Assembly: GCF_001514145.1 (NCBI RefSeq)
Contig: NZ_KQ948656.1
Location: forward strand, 620,001-684,000
Origin: Streptomyces canus
GTDB taxonomy: Bacteria > Actinomycetota > Actinomycetes > Streptomycetales > Streptomycetaceae
Direction of reading: 5' to 3'
Length of the DNA: 64,000 nucleotides
The notes under the pieces were generated by a model that was not told the origin of the DNA, did no database searches, and saw nothing but the letters and a program-made list of their open reading frames with translations. Both the position numbers and the translations under genes were made by a program. Positions 9,499 through 16,886 of this stretch are shown in pieces (position 1 is the first letter of the stretch; each line of letters starts with the position of its first letter).

Positions 9499-9780
9499 CA
9501 GAGCCTGTTGTGGAGTCGCTCACTCTGCCAGGGACTTGGTGGTGGCGCATTCGGCTCCTGCGCAGCCATGACTTCCTCGCCATACTCGAAGGCCCATGCT
9601 CCGACAGCGTCGATGGGCGCCAGCAAAGTCCGCCCCAGGGTGGTGAGTCGGTACTCAACTCGCGGTGGTGCTCCGGGGTGTGCCTGCCGGTCCACCCATC
9701 CCTTGGACTGCAGGCGCCGCAGCGTCTCGGTGAGGACCTTGGAGCTGATTCCCCCGATCTGCTCTGGCCTATGCCGCCGG
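9495..9780 (-). pseudogene. Truncated HxlR-family regulator
   Basis: On the minus strand one frame encodes the second half of an HxlR winged helix: a stretch beginning RPEQIGGISSKVLTETLRR, then the wing (RVEYRLTTLGRTLL) and dimer helix. The first half, including the usual WTLLIL region, is missing. Upstream of about 9775 the frame turns into unrelated sequence with no start codon. I read this as a remnant rather than a working gene. The quinone reductase at 13.2-13.9 kb is the kind of gene HxlR proteins often control. Confidence 0.65.
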
Positions 9781-9905
9781 ACCGGGACACGAGGAATCAG
9801 AAGGCGCCGGAAAGCCGGAGACGTGCCGGTTGCACGACCGTCGAACTGAGCACCGCACTGTCCAGCTTGGGTAAGACAGGGGAAGCCGAATGTCTCCTCT
9901 GGAGC

Positions 9906-10262
9906 TCACGGGGACAGGAGATCTCCGGCGCGCGCCCCGACCTCCCGCTTGAGCTCCTCGACGAGCAAGGCGATGCGCTCTTCGTCGCGCCGGTAGTGGG
10001 TCCACTTCCCGACCCGCGTGGAGCGCACGAGACCCGCGCGTTCGAGCACCGCCATATAGGCCGAGACCGTGGACTGGGCGAGTCCGGTCTTGGCCTGGAT
10101 GTGGCTGACACAGACACCGACCTCGCGCGGATCGGTGACAGCCGGATCGACCGGAAAGTGCTCTTCCGGTTCACGCAGCCACTGAAGCACCTGGAACCGC
10201 ACGGGGTTGGCGAGCGCCTTGAGGGGTTCGATCAGGGTCGCGAGGTCGCCTGTCACGGGCAT
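9906..10262 (-). CDS. ArsR-family winged-helix regulator
   Basis: This 118-aa regulator has the ArsR/SmtB fold: LKALANPVRFQVLQWL, a recognition region TGLAQSTVSAYMAVLERAGL and a wing with TRVGKWTHYRR. No CxC metal motif is seen in the recognition helix, so the ligand is not obvious. I chose the ATG at 10262 because an 18-bp palindromic operator (10308-10325) would overlap the longer start at 10310. It lies downstream of the drug exporter on the same strand, so it could control itself rather than the exporter. Confidence 0.8.
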   Translation of the reverse strand: MPVTGDLATLIEPLKALANPVRFQVLQWLREPEEHFPVDPAVTDPREVGVCVSHIQAKTGLAQSTVSAYMAVLERAGLVRSTRVGKWTHYRRDEERIALLVEELKREVGARAGDLLSP

Positions 10263-10307
10263 GTCGTCATGCGCCTTCCGGTGCTGAAGCGGAGCCGACT
10301 GTGGCCA

Positions 10308-10325
10308 CATCGACGATAATCGATG
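10308..10325. promoter_or_regulatory. ArsR operator
   Basis: CATCGA-N6-TCGATG is a perfect dyad about 45 bp upstream of the ArsR start. ArsR proteins of actinobacteria often bind dyads of this ATCGA type. Confidence 0.6.
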
Positions 10326-10376
10326 CGTTGCGGCTGCGCGAGCCGCCGCTCGGCGCCGAGCGCCGGGGCTCCCTCC

Positions 10377-10404
10377 CCGGCGACCGGCGACCGGCGACCG
10401 GCGA
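10377..10404. repeat. Four tandem copies of CCGGCGA
   Basis: The heptamer CCGGCGA is repeated four times without a change, in the gap between the MFS gene end and the ArsR operator. It is a short slippage-prone tandem repeat with no known role. Confidence 0.9.
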
Positions 10405-10440
10405 AGGGACGGTACCCGGGTGGCTCGTACCGCCTGCCGG

Positions 10441-11895
10441 TCACTGCGTGGTCAACCGGTCTCCGCGCAGGAACACGGCACTGGCGAGCAGGCCGAGGAG
10501 CACCACGGCGGCGTTCACCGCGATCGCCACCTTCAGACCGCCGAGGACGGCCGAGGCTCCGGTGCCGGCCATGGCGGCGGTGACGACGGCGCTCATGATC
10601 GGCGTACCCATCGTGATGCCGACCTGCTGGGTCATGGTGGCGAGGCCGGTGGCCAGACCCTGCTCGTGGTGGGCGAGCCCCGAGGTGGCGGTCACCATGA
10701 AGCCCACGATGGCGAGCATGTTGCCGACACCGCCGAAGAAGCCGGCGACCAGCATCAGCCACATCCACGAGCGGTCGTCGCCGAGGCCGACCAGGGCCGT
10801 GGTGAACACGGTTTGCAGAACGCCACCCACGATCAGCGTCCGCTTGGTACCGATCTTCCCGATGACCTTCGAGGCCGTGACGCCTCCGGTCACCGTTCCC
10901 AGGCCGAGGAAGCCGAAGGACAGGCCGGCGACGAGCGCGGGGTAGCCGAGGACTTCCTGCAGGTAGAGGGTCAGTGGGAAGATCAGGGAGGTGAAGGTGG
11001 CGAACGCGATCAGACCGGCGACGTTGCCCCAGGCCACCGACCGCCTGCCGAGCACACTGAGCGGCACCAGCGGCGCGGACACGTTGCGCTCGACGACGTA
11101 GAAGATCACCAGCAGCACCACGCCCGCCGCCTGCGACAACAGGGCGCCTGCCGAGCCCCAGCCCTTCTCGCCCGCCTGGGTGAGCCCGAAGATGATGGCC
11201 AGCAGACCGAGCGTGACGCTGACGGCGCCGGGCAGGTCCAGCTTGGGGCGCTCGTCGAGGCGGGACTCCTTGATGATCCTCGGGGCGATGATCAGCACGG
11301 CGAGCACGACGGGCACGTTGATGAAGAACGCCCACCGCCACGACAGCAGGTCGGTGAGCACGCCGCCGAGGATGGCGCCGGTGGTGAACCCGCTGGACAT
11401 CAGTGCCCCGTTGAGGCCGAGCGCCTTCTGGCGCAGCGGGCCCTCCGGGAACGAGGTCGTCATCAGCGACAGCGCCGCGGGGGTCACGGCGGCGGTGGCC
11501 AGCCCCTGGAAGACGCGGGCCGTGATGAGCATCTCCGGGTTCTGTGCCAGCCCGCCCATGAGGGAGGCCGCGCCCAGGACCACGAGGCCGCCGAGGAACA
11601 CCCGGCGGCGGCCGAACAGGTCCGCGACCCGGCCGAAGAGCAGGGTGAAGCCGGCCGCGCACAGTGCGAACGAGGTGCCGATCCACTGCAGGTGCGCCAG
11701 CGAGAAGCCCAGGCCGTTGCCGATGACCGGCAACGCCACGTTCAGGATGGCGAAGTCCACGGCCAGCATGAACTGCGTCGCGAGCAGCAGTACCAGCACC
11801 AGCCGGAGCCGGGGGGTGAGTTCGGCTTCGGCTGGTGTCGTGTCGACGGCTTGGCCGGACGCGGTACCGGCCGCCTCCGTATCAGTGACAGACAT
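10441..11895 (-). CDS. DHA2-family MFS drug exporter (14 TM)
   Basis: This 484-aa membrane protein has about 14 hydrophobic segments. It carries the DHA2 signatures: motif D1-like LAVDFAILNVALP in TM1, motif A GRVADLFGRRR between TM2 and TM3, and motif C-like GFTTGAILGGVL in TM5. DHA2 proteins export drugs by proton antiport. The start follows AAAGGA. It is divergent from the MmyB-like regulator at 12237, and the shared region has a repeated AGGGTRGTC operator, so that regulator probably controls it. The substrate cannot be told. Confidence 0.9.
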   Translation of the reverse strand: MSVTDTEAAGTASGQAVDTTPAEAELTPRLRLVLVLLLATQFMLAVDFAILNVALPVIGNGLGFSLAHLQWIGTSFALCAAGFTLLFGRVADLFGRRRVFLGGLVVLGAASLMGGLAQNPEMLITARVFQGLATAAVTPAALSLMTTSFPEGPLRQKALGLNGALMSSGFTTGAILGGVLTDLLSWRWAFFINVPVVLAVLIIAPRIIKESRLDERPKLDLPGAVSVTLGLLAIIFGLTQAGEKGWGSAGALLSQAAGVVLLVIFYVVERNVSAPLVPLSVLGRRSVAWGNVAGLIAFATFTSLIFPLTLYLQEVLGYPALVAGLSFGFLGLGTVTGGVTASKVIGKIGTKRTLIVGGVLQTVFTTALVGLGDDRSWMWLMLVAGFFGGVGNMLAIVGFMVTATSGLAHHEQGLATGLATMTQQVGITMGTPIMSAVVTAAMAGTGASAVLGGLKVAIAVNAAVVLLGLLASAVFLRGDRLTTQ

Positions 11896-12021
11896 GACGT
11901 CGAGTCCTTTTCCTCAGGGTTCCTGACACGCGGCACGCTCGGTCGCGTCACGCGCTGTTACGGAAAAGGATCTGCGGCGCCCGGATTCCCAGCCAGAACC
12001 CTGCCTTGCACAGCCATCACG

Positions 12022-12134
12022 AGGGTGGTCATCACACGACTACCCTTATGGCTACCGGCCCTTGGGTCCGACGGGCATCCTGGGAGGTCAGTGACCACGG
12101 CCCACGCACTCCCCCGACCGCCACGAGGGTAGTC
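12022..12134. promoter_or_regulatory. AGGGTRGTC operators between exporter and regulator
   Basis: AGGGTGGTC (12022-12030) and GACTACCCT (12038-12046) form an inverted repeat with one mismatch and a 7-bp spacer. A third half-site AGGGTAGTC lies at 12126-12134. They lie in the intergenic region between the DHA2 exporter and the XRE regulator and probably serve both promoters. Confidence 0.6.
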
Positions 12135-12236
12135 ATGACAGCACCGTCCTTACCGCTCCGGGCACTTCGGGCCCGGTCGGCGGCACGGGAAGCCAGGGGC
12201 AACGGCCCGACGCACTCCGTCGACCTGGAGGCATGA

Positions 12237-13145
12237 ATGGTCGCCCCGTCCGAGCTGGGAGACTTCCTCAAGTCGCGCCGCGCCGCGCTGCGTCCCGAGG
12301 TAGTGGGCATCACCCCGCACCCGTCCCGCCGCCGTGTCACCGGGCTGCGCCGCGAGGAACTGGCGATGCTGGCCAACGTCAGCATCACCCACTACACCCG
12401 CCTCGAACAGGGCCGCGCCGGCAACGCCTCCGACGGTCTGCTGGAGGCGATCGCGCGCACCCTGCGCCTCACCGACGACGAGACGGCCCATCTGAAGGAC
12501 CTCGCCCGTCCCGCGGCCGCGTCGTCCCGCCCCGCACCGCCCAGAGTGGCGCACGCCAGTGCCTCGGCCCGGCAGCTTCTGAAGGCCATGACCGACGTAC
12601 CGGCTGTCGTCATGGACCGGCGCAACGACGTCCTCGCCTGGAACCACCTGGGGCACGCCCTGCTCGCCGGACACCTGGCGCCCGAGAGCCCCGACACGCC
12701 CGGCGACCGCCCCAACCTGACGCGGATGCTCTTCCTGGACGAGCAGTACCGGGAGTTGTACACGAACTGGGACGAACAGGCCCAACTCGCCGTGGCCGCC
12801 CTGCGTCTGGTCGCCGGCCGCCATCCCGACGACCGCTCGCTGGCCGACTTCATCGGCCAACTCACCATGAAATGCGATGAGTTCGCCTCTCTGTGGGACC
12901 AGCACCCGGTGCGCACCTGTACCTCCGGAGTGAAGCGCCTGCGTCACCCGCTGGTCGGTGCGATGGAACTCAGCTTCGAGAATCTCGTCATCCCGGGAAC
13001 CTCGGGCCAGCGCCTGATCGCCTACACGGCCGAGCCCGGCTCACCGTCGGAGGCGGCGCTGCGGCTCCTGGGCAGCGCGACGGCTCCGGAGGCCCGGAAC
13101 CGGGCAACGGTACGGCGTGACGTCACCGCCTCTCCGGTACGGTGA
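12237..13145 (+). CDS. XRE regulator with MmyB-like ligand-binding domain
   Basis: This 302-aa regulator has an N-terminal helix-turn-helix (VTGLRREELAMLANVSITHY, about 33-52) and the C-terminal MmyB-type PAS-like domain starting VPAVVMDRRNDVLAWN. Family members bind fatty-acid-like ligands and often sit divergent from an oxidoreductase or efflux gene. The ATG at 12237 has GGAG 7 nt upstream; an ATG 4 nt earlier is in another frame. It should regulate the divergent MFS exporter. Confidence 0.87.
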   Translation: MVAPSELGDFLKSRRAALRPEVVGITPHPSRRRVTGLRREELAMLANVSITHYTRLEQGRAGNASDGLLEAIARTLRLTDDETAHLKDLARPAAASSRPAPPRVAHASASARQLLKAMTDVPAVVMDRRNDVLAWNHLGHALLAGHLAPESPDTPGDRPNLTRMLFLDEQYRELYTNWDEQAQLAVAALRLVAGRHPDDRSLADFIGQLTMKCDEFASLWDQHPVRTCTSGVKRLRHPLVGAMELSFENLVIPGTSGQRLIAYTAEPGSPSEAALRLLGSATAPEARNRATVRRDVTASPVR

Positions 13146-13201
13146 CGCAGGCCCCGGTCAGACGCCGAGCAGGCCGGTGCCTGCGTGGACCTGTCGCGCC
13201 G

Positions 13202-13882
13202 TCAACCGACGGCGGAGAGGGGAGCCGTCGCGGTGCGCGCCACGGACTCCTTGACGGCCTTCAGCGCCACCGCCCGCTCCTCGTCGGTCAGGTGGGCCGG
13301 TCCGTAGGTGATCACGGGTTCGAGGACCTGGTAGCCGACGAACTCCAGCATTCCGCGGTGGATGTGGAACAGGAAGTCGTCCACCGCGCCGAAGGCGCCA
13401 CCAGGCCGGAACGCCTCACTGGAGCCACCGGTCGTGAACAGCAGCATCGCCCGCTTGCCTGCGAGCGCGGCGTCGCCGAAGAGTCCGTGGTCCCCGCCGA
13501 AGACGGCACCCATGACGAACACCCGGTCGATCCACCCCTTGAGGATGGCCGGCAGCGAGAACCACCACAGCGGAAAGGACAGCACGAGAAGATCGGCGGC
13601 GAGCAGCCGCTCCAGATGGTCCTTGACGGCCTCGTCGAGGGTGCCGTCCCGGACCGCGCGCATCTGCTCGGCCTGCGGCTTGAACGGACCGTCCACAGGG
13701 GGGAACTCCTCACGGGCGAGGACCGGGGCCCAGGCGTCGTTGTAGAGGTCCAGGATGTCGACTTGGTAACCGGCGCCACGGAGAGACTGAGCGGCGGTGG
13801 CCATCTGGGCGGTGCTGAACGAGTCGGGCTCGGGATGAGCGTGAACGATCAGGGCGGTGGGAACGGCAGCGGAGGTCGGCAT
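13202..13882 (-). CDS. Flavodoxin-fold NAD(P)H:quinone reductase
   Basis: This 226-aa protein belongs to the NQO1/MdaB/KefF flavodoxin-like family. It has HAHPEPDSF (FMN/FAD phosphate loop), LVLSFPLWWFSLPAILKGW and FTTGGS. It reduces quinones by two electrons in the cytosol. Two in-frame starts exist (13882 and 13903). I prefer 13882 because the family usually begins a few residues before ALIVHAHP, and because a TATCG-N8-CGATA dyad covers the upstream start. Confidence 0.85.
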   Translation of the reverse strand: MPTSAAVPTALIVHAHPEPDSFSTAQMATAAQSLRGAGYQVDILDLYNDAWAPVLAREEFPPVDGPFKPQAEQMRAVRDGTLDEAVKDHLERLLAADLLVLSFPLWWFSLPAILKGWIDRVFVMGAVFGGDHGLFGDAALAGKRAMLLFTTGGSSEAFRPGGAFGAVDDFLFHIHRGMLEFVGYQVLEPVITYGPAHLTDEERAVALKAVKESVARTATAPLSAVG

Positions 13883-13892
13883 GCCGAGATCA

Positions 13893-13910
13893 TATCGATG
13901 CATTGCGATA
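13893..13910. promoter_or_regulatory. Dyad operator upstream of quinone reductase
   Basis: TATCG-N8-CGATA forms a dyad around a central ATGCAT, just upstream of the reductase start. HxlR- or TetR-type repressors use dyads of this size; the binding protein is not known. Confidence 0.5.
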
Positions 13911-13946
13911 CGTCAATGCGTAGGGCTTGCGCCGCCCGGACGGCTG

Positions 13947-14010
13947 CGCCGGCATCAAGAAGCGGTGGTCGCCGACCATGGTCGGCGACCACCGCTTCTT
14001 GATGCCGGCG
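13947..14010. terminator. 64-bp perfect loopless palindrome, probable terminator
   Basis: Two 32-bp arms (13947-13978 and 13979-14010) are exact reverse complements with no spacer, centred on CCATGG. The element lies downstream of the 51-aa membrane protein gene and upstream of the quinone reductase, both on the minus strand. Its position fits a terminator, but the length and lack of a loop are unusual. Confidence 0.75.
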
Positions 14011-14061
14011 GCGCGGCCTCCTCGCTCGGCCGGCTCAGGCGCCGTTCGATGACCGTCGCGG

Positions 14062-14217
14062 TCACCAATAGTGGCGTCGGCCGGCGACGGCGTGCCCCAT
14101 GGACCCCATCAGCCAGAAAACGGCGCCGACCACGGCCAGGATGATGCCGAGCGTCCACAAGATCGATACACCGGTGAGGAAACCGATGACAAGCAGAATG
14201 ATGCCGAGCGCGATCAT
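14062..14217 (-). CDS. DUF6131-like small membrane protein
   Basis: This 51-aa protein is almost all membrane: two hydrophobic helices (about 2-19 and 21-41) with GxxxG-like spacing, then a short basic tail. It resembles small DUF6131 proteins common in Streptomyces and Mycobacterium; the function is unknown. The ATG at 14217 has a perfect AGGAGG 6 nt upstream. The frame continues 5' but that part is not hydrophobic and unlikely to be translated. Confidence 0.8.
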   Translation of the reverse strand: MIALGIILLVIGFLTGVSILWTLGIILAVVGAVFWLMGSMGHAVAGRRHYW

Positions 14218-14414
14218 GACGTACCTCCTGGCGTGAGCCGATGTGTTACCACCCGAGTGCCCCGAACCGGCAACCTCACCCCACCCCGGCAAGCAAGAAG
14301 CAAGCACCGACGGGACTTTGGGCAGGGATCGCCTCTCGGCCCCGCTCGCCGACCTCCTGATGCACAGCACTTGCTCGGCAACATCCCGCCCCTCCCAACT
14401 CCCACCTTGCCTTA

Positions 14415-14455
14415 CCTATCGAATTTCGATAGGTTTCCATCGCGATTCGATGGAA
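14415..14455. promoter_or_regulatory. Double palindromic operator before DUF2975 gene
   Basis: CCTATCGAA-T-TTCGATAGG (14415-14433) is a perfect 9-1-9 dyad. TTCCATCG-N5-CGATGGAA (14435-14455) is a second dyad 21 bp away centre to centre, two helical turns. The second overlaps the ribosome site of the downstream gene. The YozG-like regulator in the same operon is the likely binder. Confidence 0.75.
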
Positions 14456-14464
14456 GGACGGGAC

Positions 14465-14956
14465 ATGGGAAAGCTGACCGTGGGTGCGCTGCGTGTCGTG
14501 CTCGTGGTGGTGCTCGCCGGAACCGCGTTGGTACAGGCGTTGATGGTGTGGACATTGGTCAGTGGGAACGACCCGGAGGACGGGTCGCTCCCACTGACCG
14601 CACTGCGCGTGATCACGATCCTGGGCATGGTGTCGGTCCAGGTCGCCGCGGTCTGCGTGGGGCGGTTGGTGACGATGGTGCGACGCGGAACCGTGTTCTC
14701 CCACGCCGCCTTCCGGTACGTGGACGGGGTGATCGGCGCGATCGTGGCGGCCGCCCTCGTGTGGTTCGCGGTCACCCTCGTCAATGCGCCGGGCCAGCGG
14801 GACGACCCGGGCGTCACCGTCATCATGGGCGGCATCGGCGTGGCCATCCTGGGCGTCGCGCTCATCGTGCTCGTGCTGCGGATGCTGCTCGCCCAGGCCG
14901 TTGCTCGCGACGTCGAAGCGGCGCAGATGCAGGCCGAGTTGGACGAGGTGATCTGA
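14465..14956 (+). CDS. DUF2975 membrane protein
   Basis: This 163-aa protein has four predicted membrane helices (about 8-30, 47-70, 88-112 and 122-145) and a charged C-terminal tail. It matches the DUF2975 pattern of a small four-helix protein always paired with a YozG-like Cro/CI regulator. The start has GGAAGG upstream. Its stop overlaps the next start (TGATG), so the two are translated together. The molecular role of DUF2975 is not known to me; a membrane partner for the regulator is an inference. Confidence 0.85.
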   Translation: MGKLTVGALRVVLVVVLAGTALVQALMVWTLVSGNDPEDGSLPLTALRVITILGMVSVQVAAVCVGRLVTMVRRGTVFSHAAFRYVDGVIGAIVAAALVWFAVTLVNAPGQRDDPGVTVIMGGIGVAILGVALIVLVLRMLLAQAVARDVEAAQMQAELDEVI

Positions 14957-15177
14957 TGCCGATCGCCGTCGACATCGACGTGATGCTGGCCAGGCGGAAG
15001 ATGTCCGTGGGTGAACTCGCGGACCTCGTGGGGATCACGCCCGCCAACCTGGCGGTACTCAAGAACGGCCGCGCCAAGGCGGTACGCTTCGCGACGCTCG
15101 CCGCCCTCTGCGAGGTGCTCGAGTGTCAGCCTGGCGACCTGCTGCGCTGGGAGGCCGAGGACGCCGCGGGCGAATGA
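14956..15177 (+). CDS. YozG-like Cro/CI-type regulator
   Basis: This 73-aa protein is a single helix-turn-helix: MSVGELADLVGITPANLAVLKNG fits an XRE helix pair, followed by the typical ALCEVLECQPGDLLRWE ending. It overlaps the DUF2975 gene by 1 bp. It probably represses its own operon through the double palindrome at 14415-14455. Confidence 0.88.
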   Translation: MPIAVDIDVMLARRKMSVGELADLVGITPANLAVLKNGRAKAVRFATLAALCEVLECQPGDLLRWEAEDAAGE

Positions 15178-15435
15178 CGTACCTCAGAGCGGGCGGGACC
15201 ACCGGCCCCGGCTCGTCCCCCGGACCGCCCTCGCGCCGCGCGCGACCCAGGTTCGGCAACCGTCGCCCGCGTCACGACCGCCGACCCCCTCACCCCGCCG
15301 CCGCACCGCGCCGACCTGTCGACCTGTCGACCGGCCAACTGTCCCTGATGCCTGGCGCTGTCCCACATCAACGACGCCGGGTACTGACGGAGCTGTAGTC
15401 AATGAGCAGAAACTACGGCCGCGGGTGACGTCCCC
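15178..15435. other. Intergenic region without recognised gene
   Basis: The 258 bp between the YozG-like gene and the convergent acyl-CoA dehydrogenase show no coding sequence I recognise. A weak dyad GTAGT-N-ACTAC lies near 15393-15416 and may help termination. The region marks the left border of the catabolic island. Confidence 0.5.
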
Positions 15436-16665
15436 TCAGGATCCGGCAGGTCCGGAGGATCCGGCCGGACGAGCCTGCCGGTACGGCTTCACCACGCGGC
15501 GGGCGATGGCGAACCGGTGGGTCTCGGACGGGCCGTCGTAGATCCGGAACGGCCGCACCTCCCGGATCAGACGCGCCAGCGGGGCGTCCGAGGCCGAGAT
15601 GCCGAGCGCCCCGCAGATCTGCACCGCCCGGTCGACCACCCGGCCCACCGCCTCCGCCACGAAGACCTTGGACACCGAGGAGAACTGCGCGGCGGCCCTG
15701 GAGCCGGTGTCCAACTCCCATGCGGTACGCCAGATCAGCGCGCGGCTCGCCTCGATGTCGATCTCGGAGTCGGCGAGCATCTGCTGCACCATGCCGAGGT
15801 CGCCCAGCAGTGAGCCGAAGGCCTCACGGCTTCCCGCGTGCTGCAGCGCGACGTCCTGGGCGCGGCGTGCGGACCCGAGCCAGCGCATGCAGTGCGTCAG
15901 CCGGGCGGGGCCGAGGCGGACCTGGGCGTTCTCGAAGCCGCGGTCCACCTGGCCGAGCACCTGTTCCTCGGCCACCACGCAGTCCTCGAACACGATCTCG
16001 CCGTGACCGGCGAAGAAACTCTCGTCCAGGGTGTCGATGTTCCTGACGATGCGCATGCCGGGGGTGCCGGCGTCGACGAGGAACATGGTCGCGCCGCCCG
16101 GGCTGCCGGGGCCGCCCTCGGTGCGAGCCATCACGATGGTGAAGTCGGCACCGCCGGCCCCGGTGATGAACCACTTGCGCCCGTCGATGCGCCAGCCGCC
16201 GGGAACCCGCACGGCCGTGGTCCGCAGCGCCCGGGGGTCGGCGCCGGCGCCGGGGGCCGGTTCGGTCATCGCGAAGCAGGAACGGTACTCACCGGCAGCC
16301 AGCGGACGCAGATAGCGCTCCTGCTGCTCCTCGGTGGCCACCTTCTCCAGCAGGTGCATGTTCCCCTCGTCCGGAGCCGCACAGTTCAGTGCCAGCGGGC
16401 CGAGCACCGAGTACCCGGCGGCTTCGAACACCACGGCCTGCCCCCGCAGGTCCAGGCCGTGCCCGCCCCATCGTTCGGGAAGGTGCGGCGCGAAGACGCC
16501 CGCCTCACGGGCACCCTTCTGCAGGGTCTCCCGCAGTGCCTGCGGAGCGTCGTGGACGGACCCGCCGCACTCGCGCTCGGCCGGGATCACCACGTCGCGG
16601 ACGAATTCGGCGGTGGCCTCGGCGAGCCGGGCTACGGACGGATCGACATCGAACTGGATCGGCAT
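15436..16665 (-). CDS. Acyl-CoA dehydrogenase (FadE2-like)
   Basis: This 409-aa flavoenzyme makes the alpha,beta double bond in an acyl-CoA. Recognisable parts are CFAMTEPAPGAGADP (FAD/substrate loop), KWFITGAGGADF, the C-terminal HAGSREAFGSLLGD and the ending YDGPSETHRFAIARRVV. It resembles the FadE2/ACAD11 branch. The ATG at 16665 has GGAGGAA upstream. It is divergent from the enoyl-CoA hydratase gene. Its leader has the dyad CGACGGGC...GCCCGTCG (16678-16707) and a TTGA-N7-TACAGT element also seen upstream of the CoA ligase. Confidence 0.9.
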   Translation of the reverse strand: MPIQFDVDPSVARLAEATAEFVRDVVIPAERECGGSVHDAPQALRETLQKGAREAGVFAPHLPERWGGHGLDLRGQAVVFEAAGYSVLGPLALNCAAPDEGNMHLLEKVATEEQQERYLRPLAAGEYRSCFAMTEPAPGAGADPRALRTTAVRVPGGWRIDGRKWFITGAGGADFTIVMARTEGGPGSPGGATMFLVDAGTPGMRIVRNIDTLDESFFAGHGEIVFEDCVVAEEQVLGQVDRGFENAQVRLGPARLTHCMRWLGSARRAQDVALQHAGSREAFGSLLGDLGMVQQMLADSEIDIEASRALIWRTAWELDTGSRAAAQFSSVSKVFVAEAVGRVVDRAVQICGALGISASDAPLARLIREVRPFRIYDGPSETHRFAIARRVVKPYRQARPAGSSGPAGS

Positions 16666-16677
16666 GGTTCCTCCGGC

Positions 16678-16844
16678 CGACGGGCGTACGGGCGCCGGTG
16701 CCCGTCGCGTCGTAGAAACTGTACAACGGGTCAAGTATCTTTCCCGAGGGGTGGTGACGATCCTCTTCTGAAGAGCCCTCATTTGCGACCGGACGAGGAC
16801 CTGCGGCCACCGAAACTTTAGGGCGGGCCCAGTATCTGAGCCCG
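16678..16844. promoter_or_regulatory. Divergent control region, acyl-CoA dehydrogenase / enoyl-CoA hydratase
   Basis: Three elements are visible. A leader dyad CGACGGGC/GCCCGTCG spans 16678-16707. On the minus strand TTGA-N7-TACAGT spans 16718-16734, with a near match upstream of the CoA ligase. On the plus side a dyad CGGGC-N11-GCCCG lies at 16824-16844 just before the hydratase. TetR or other repressor sites may be among them. Confidence 0.5.
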
Positions 16845-16886
16845 ACCCTCCGACGAGCTGTGCCAACGAATGGGAGAAGACCTCCG

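Noticed and set aside
9366..10319. A 317-codon plus-strand open frame across the HxlR remnant and ArsR gene
   Set aside because: No family match and it runs antisense to two recognisable regulator sequences.
10420..12132. A 570-codon plus-strand open frame opposite the MFS exporter
   Set aside because: The translation is Gly/Gln/Glu-rich low complexity; the minus strand encodes a clear 14-helix transporter.
13955..14158. A 67-codon minus-strand frame ending in the 64-bp palindrome
   Set aside because: Its end is created by the palindrome, and a plus-strand frame ends in the same peptide for the same reason.
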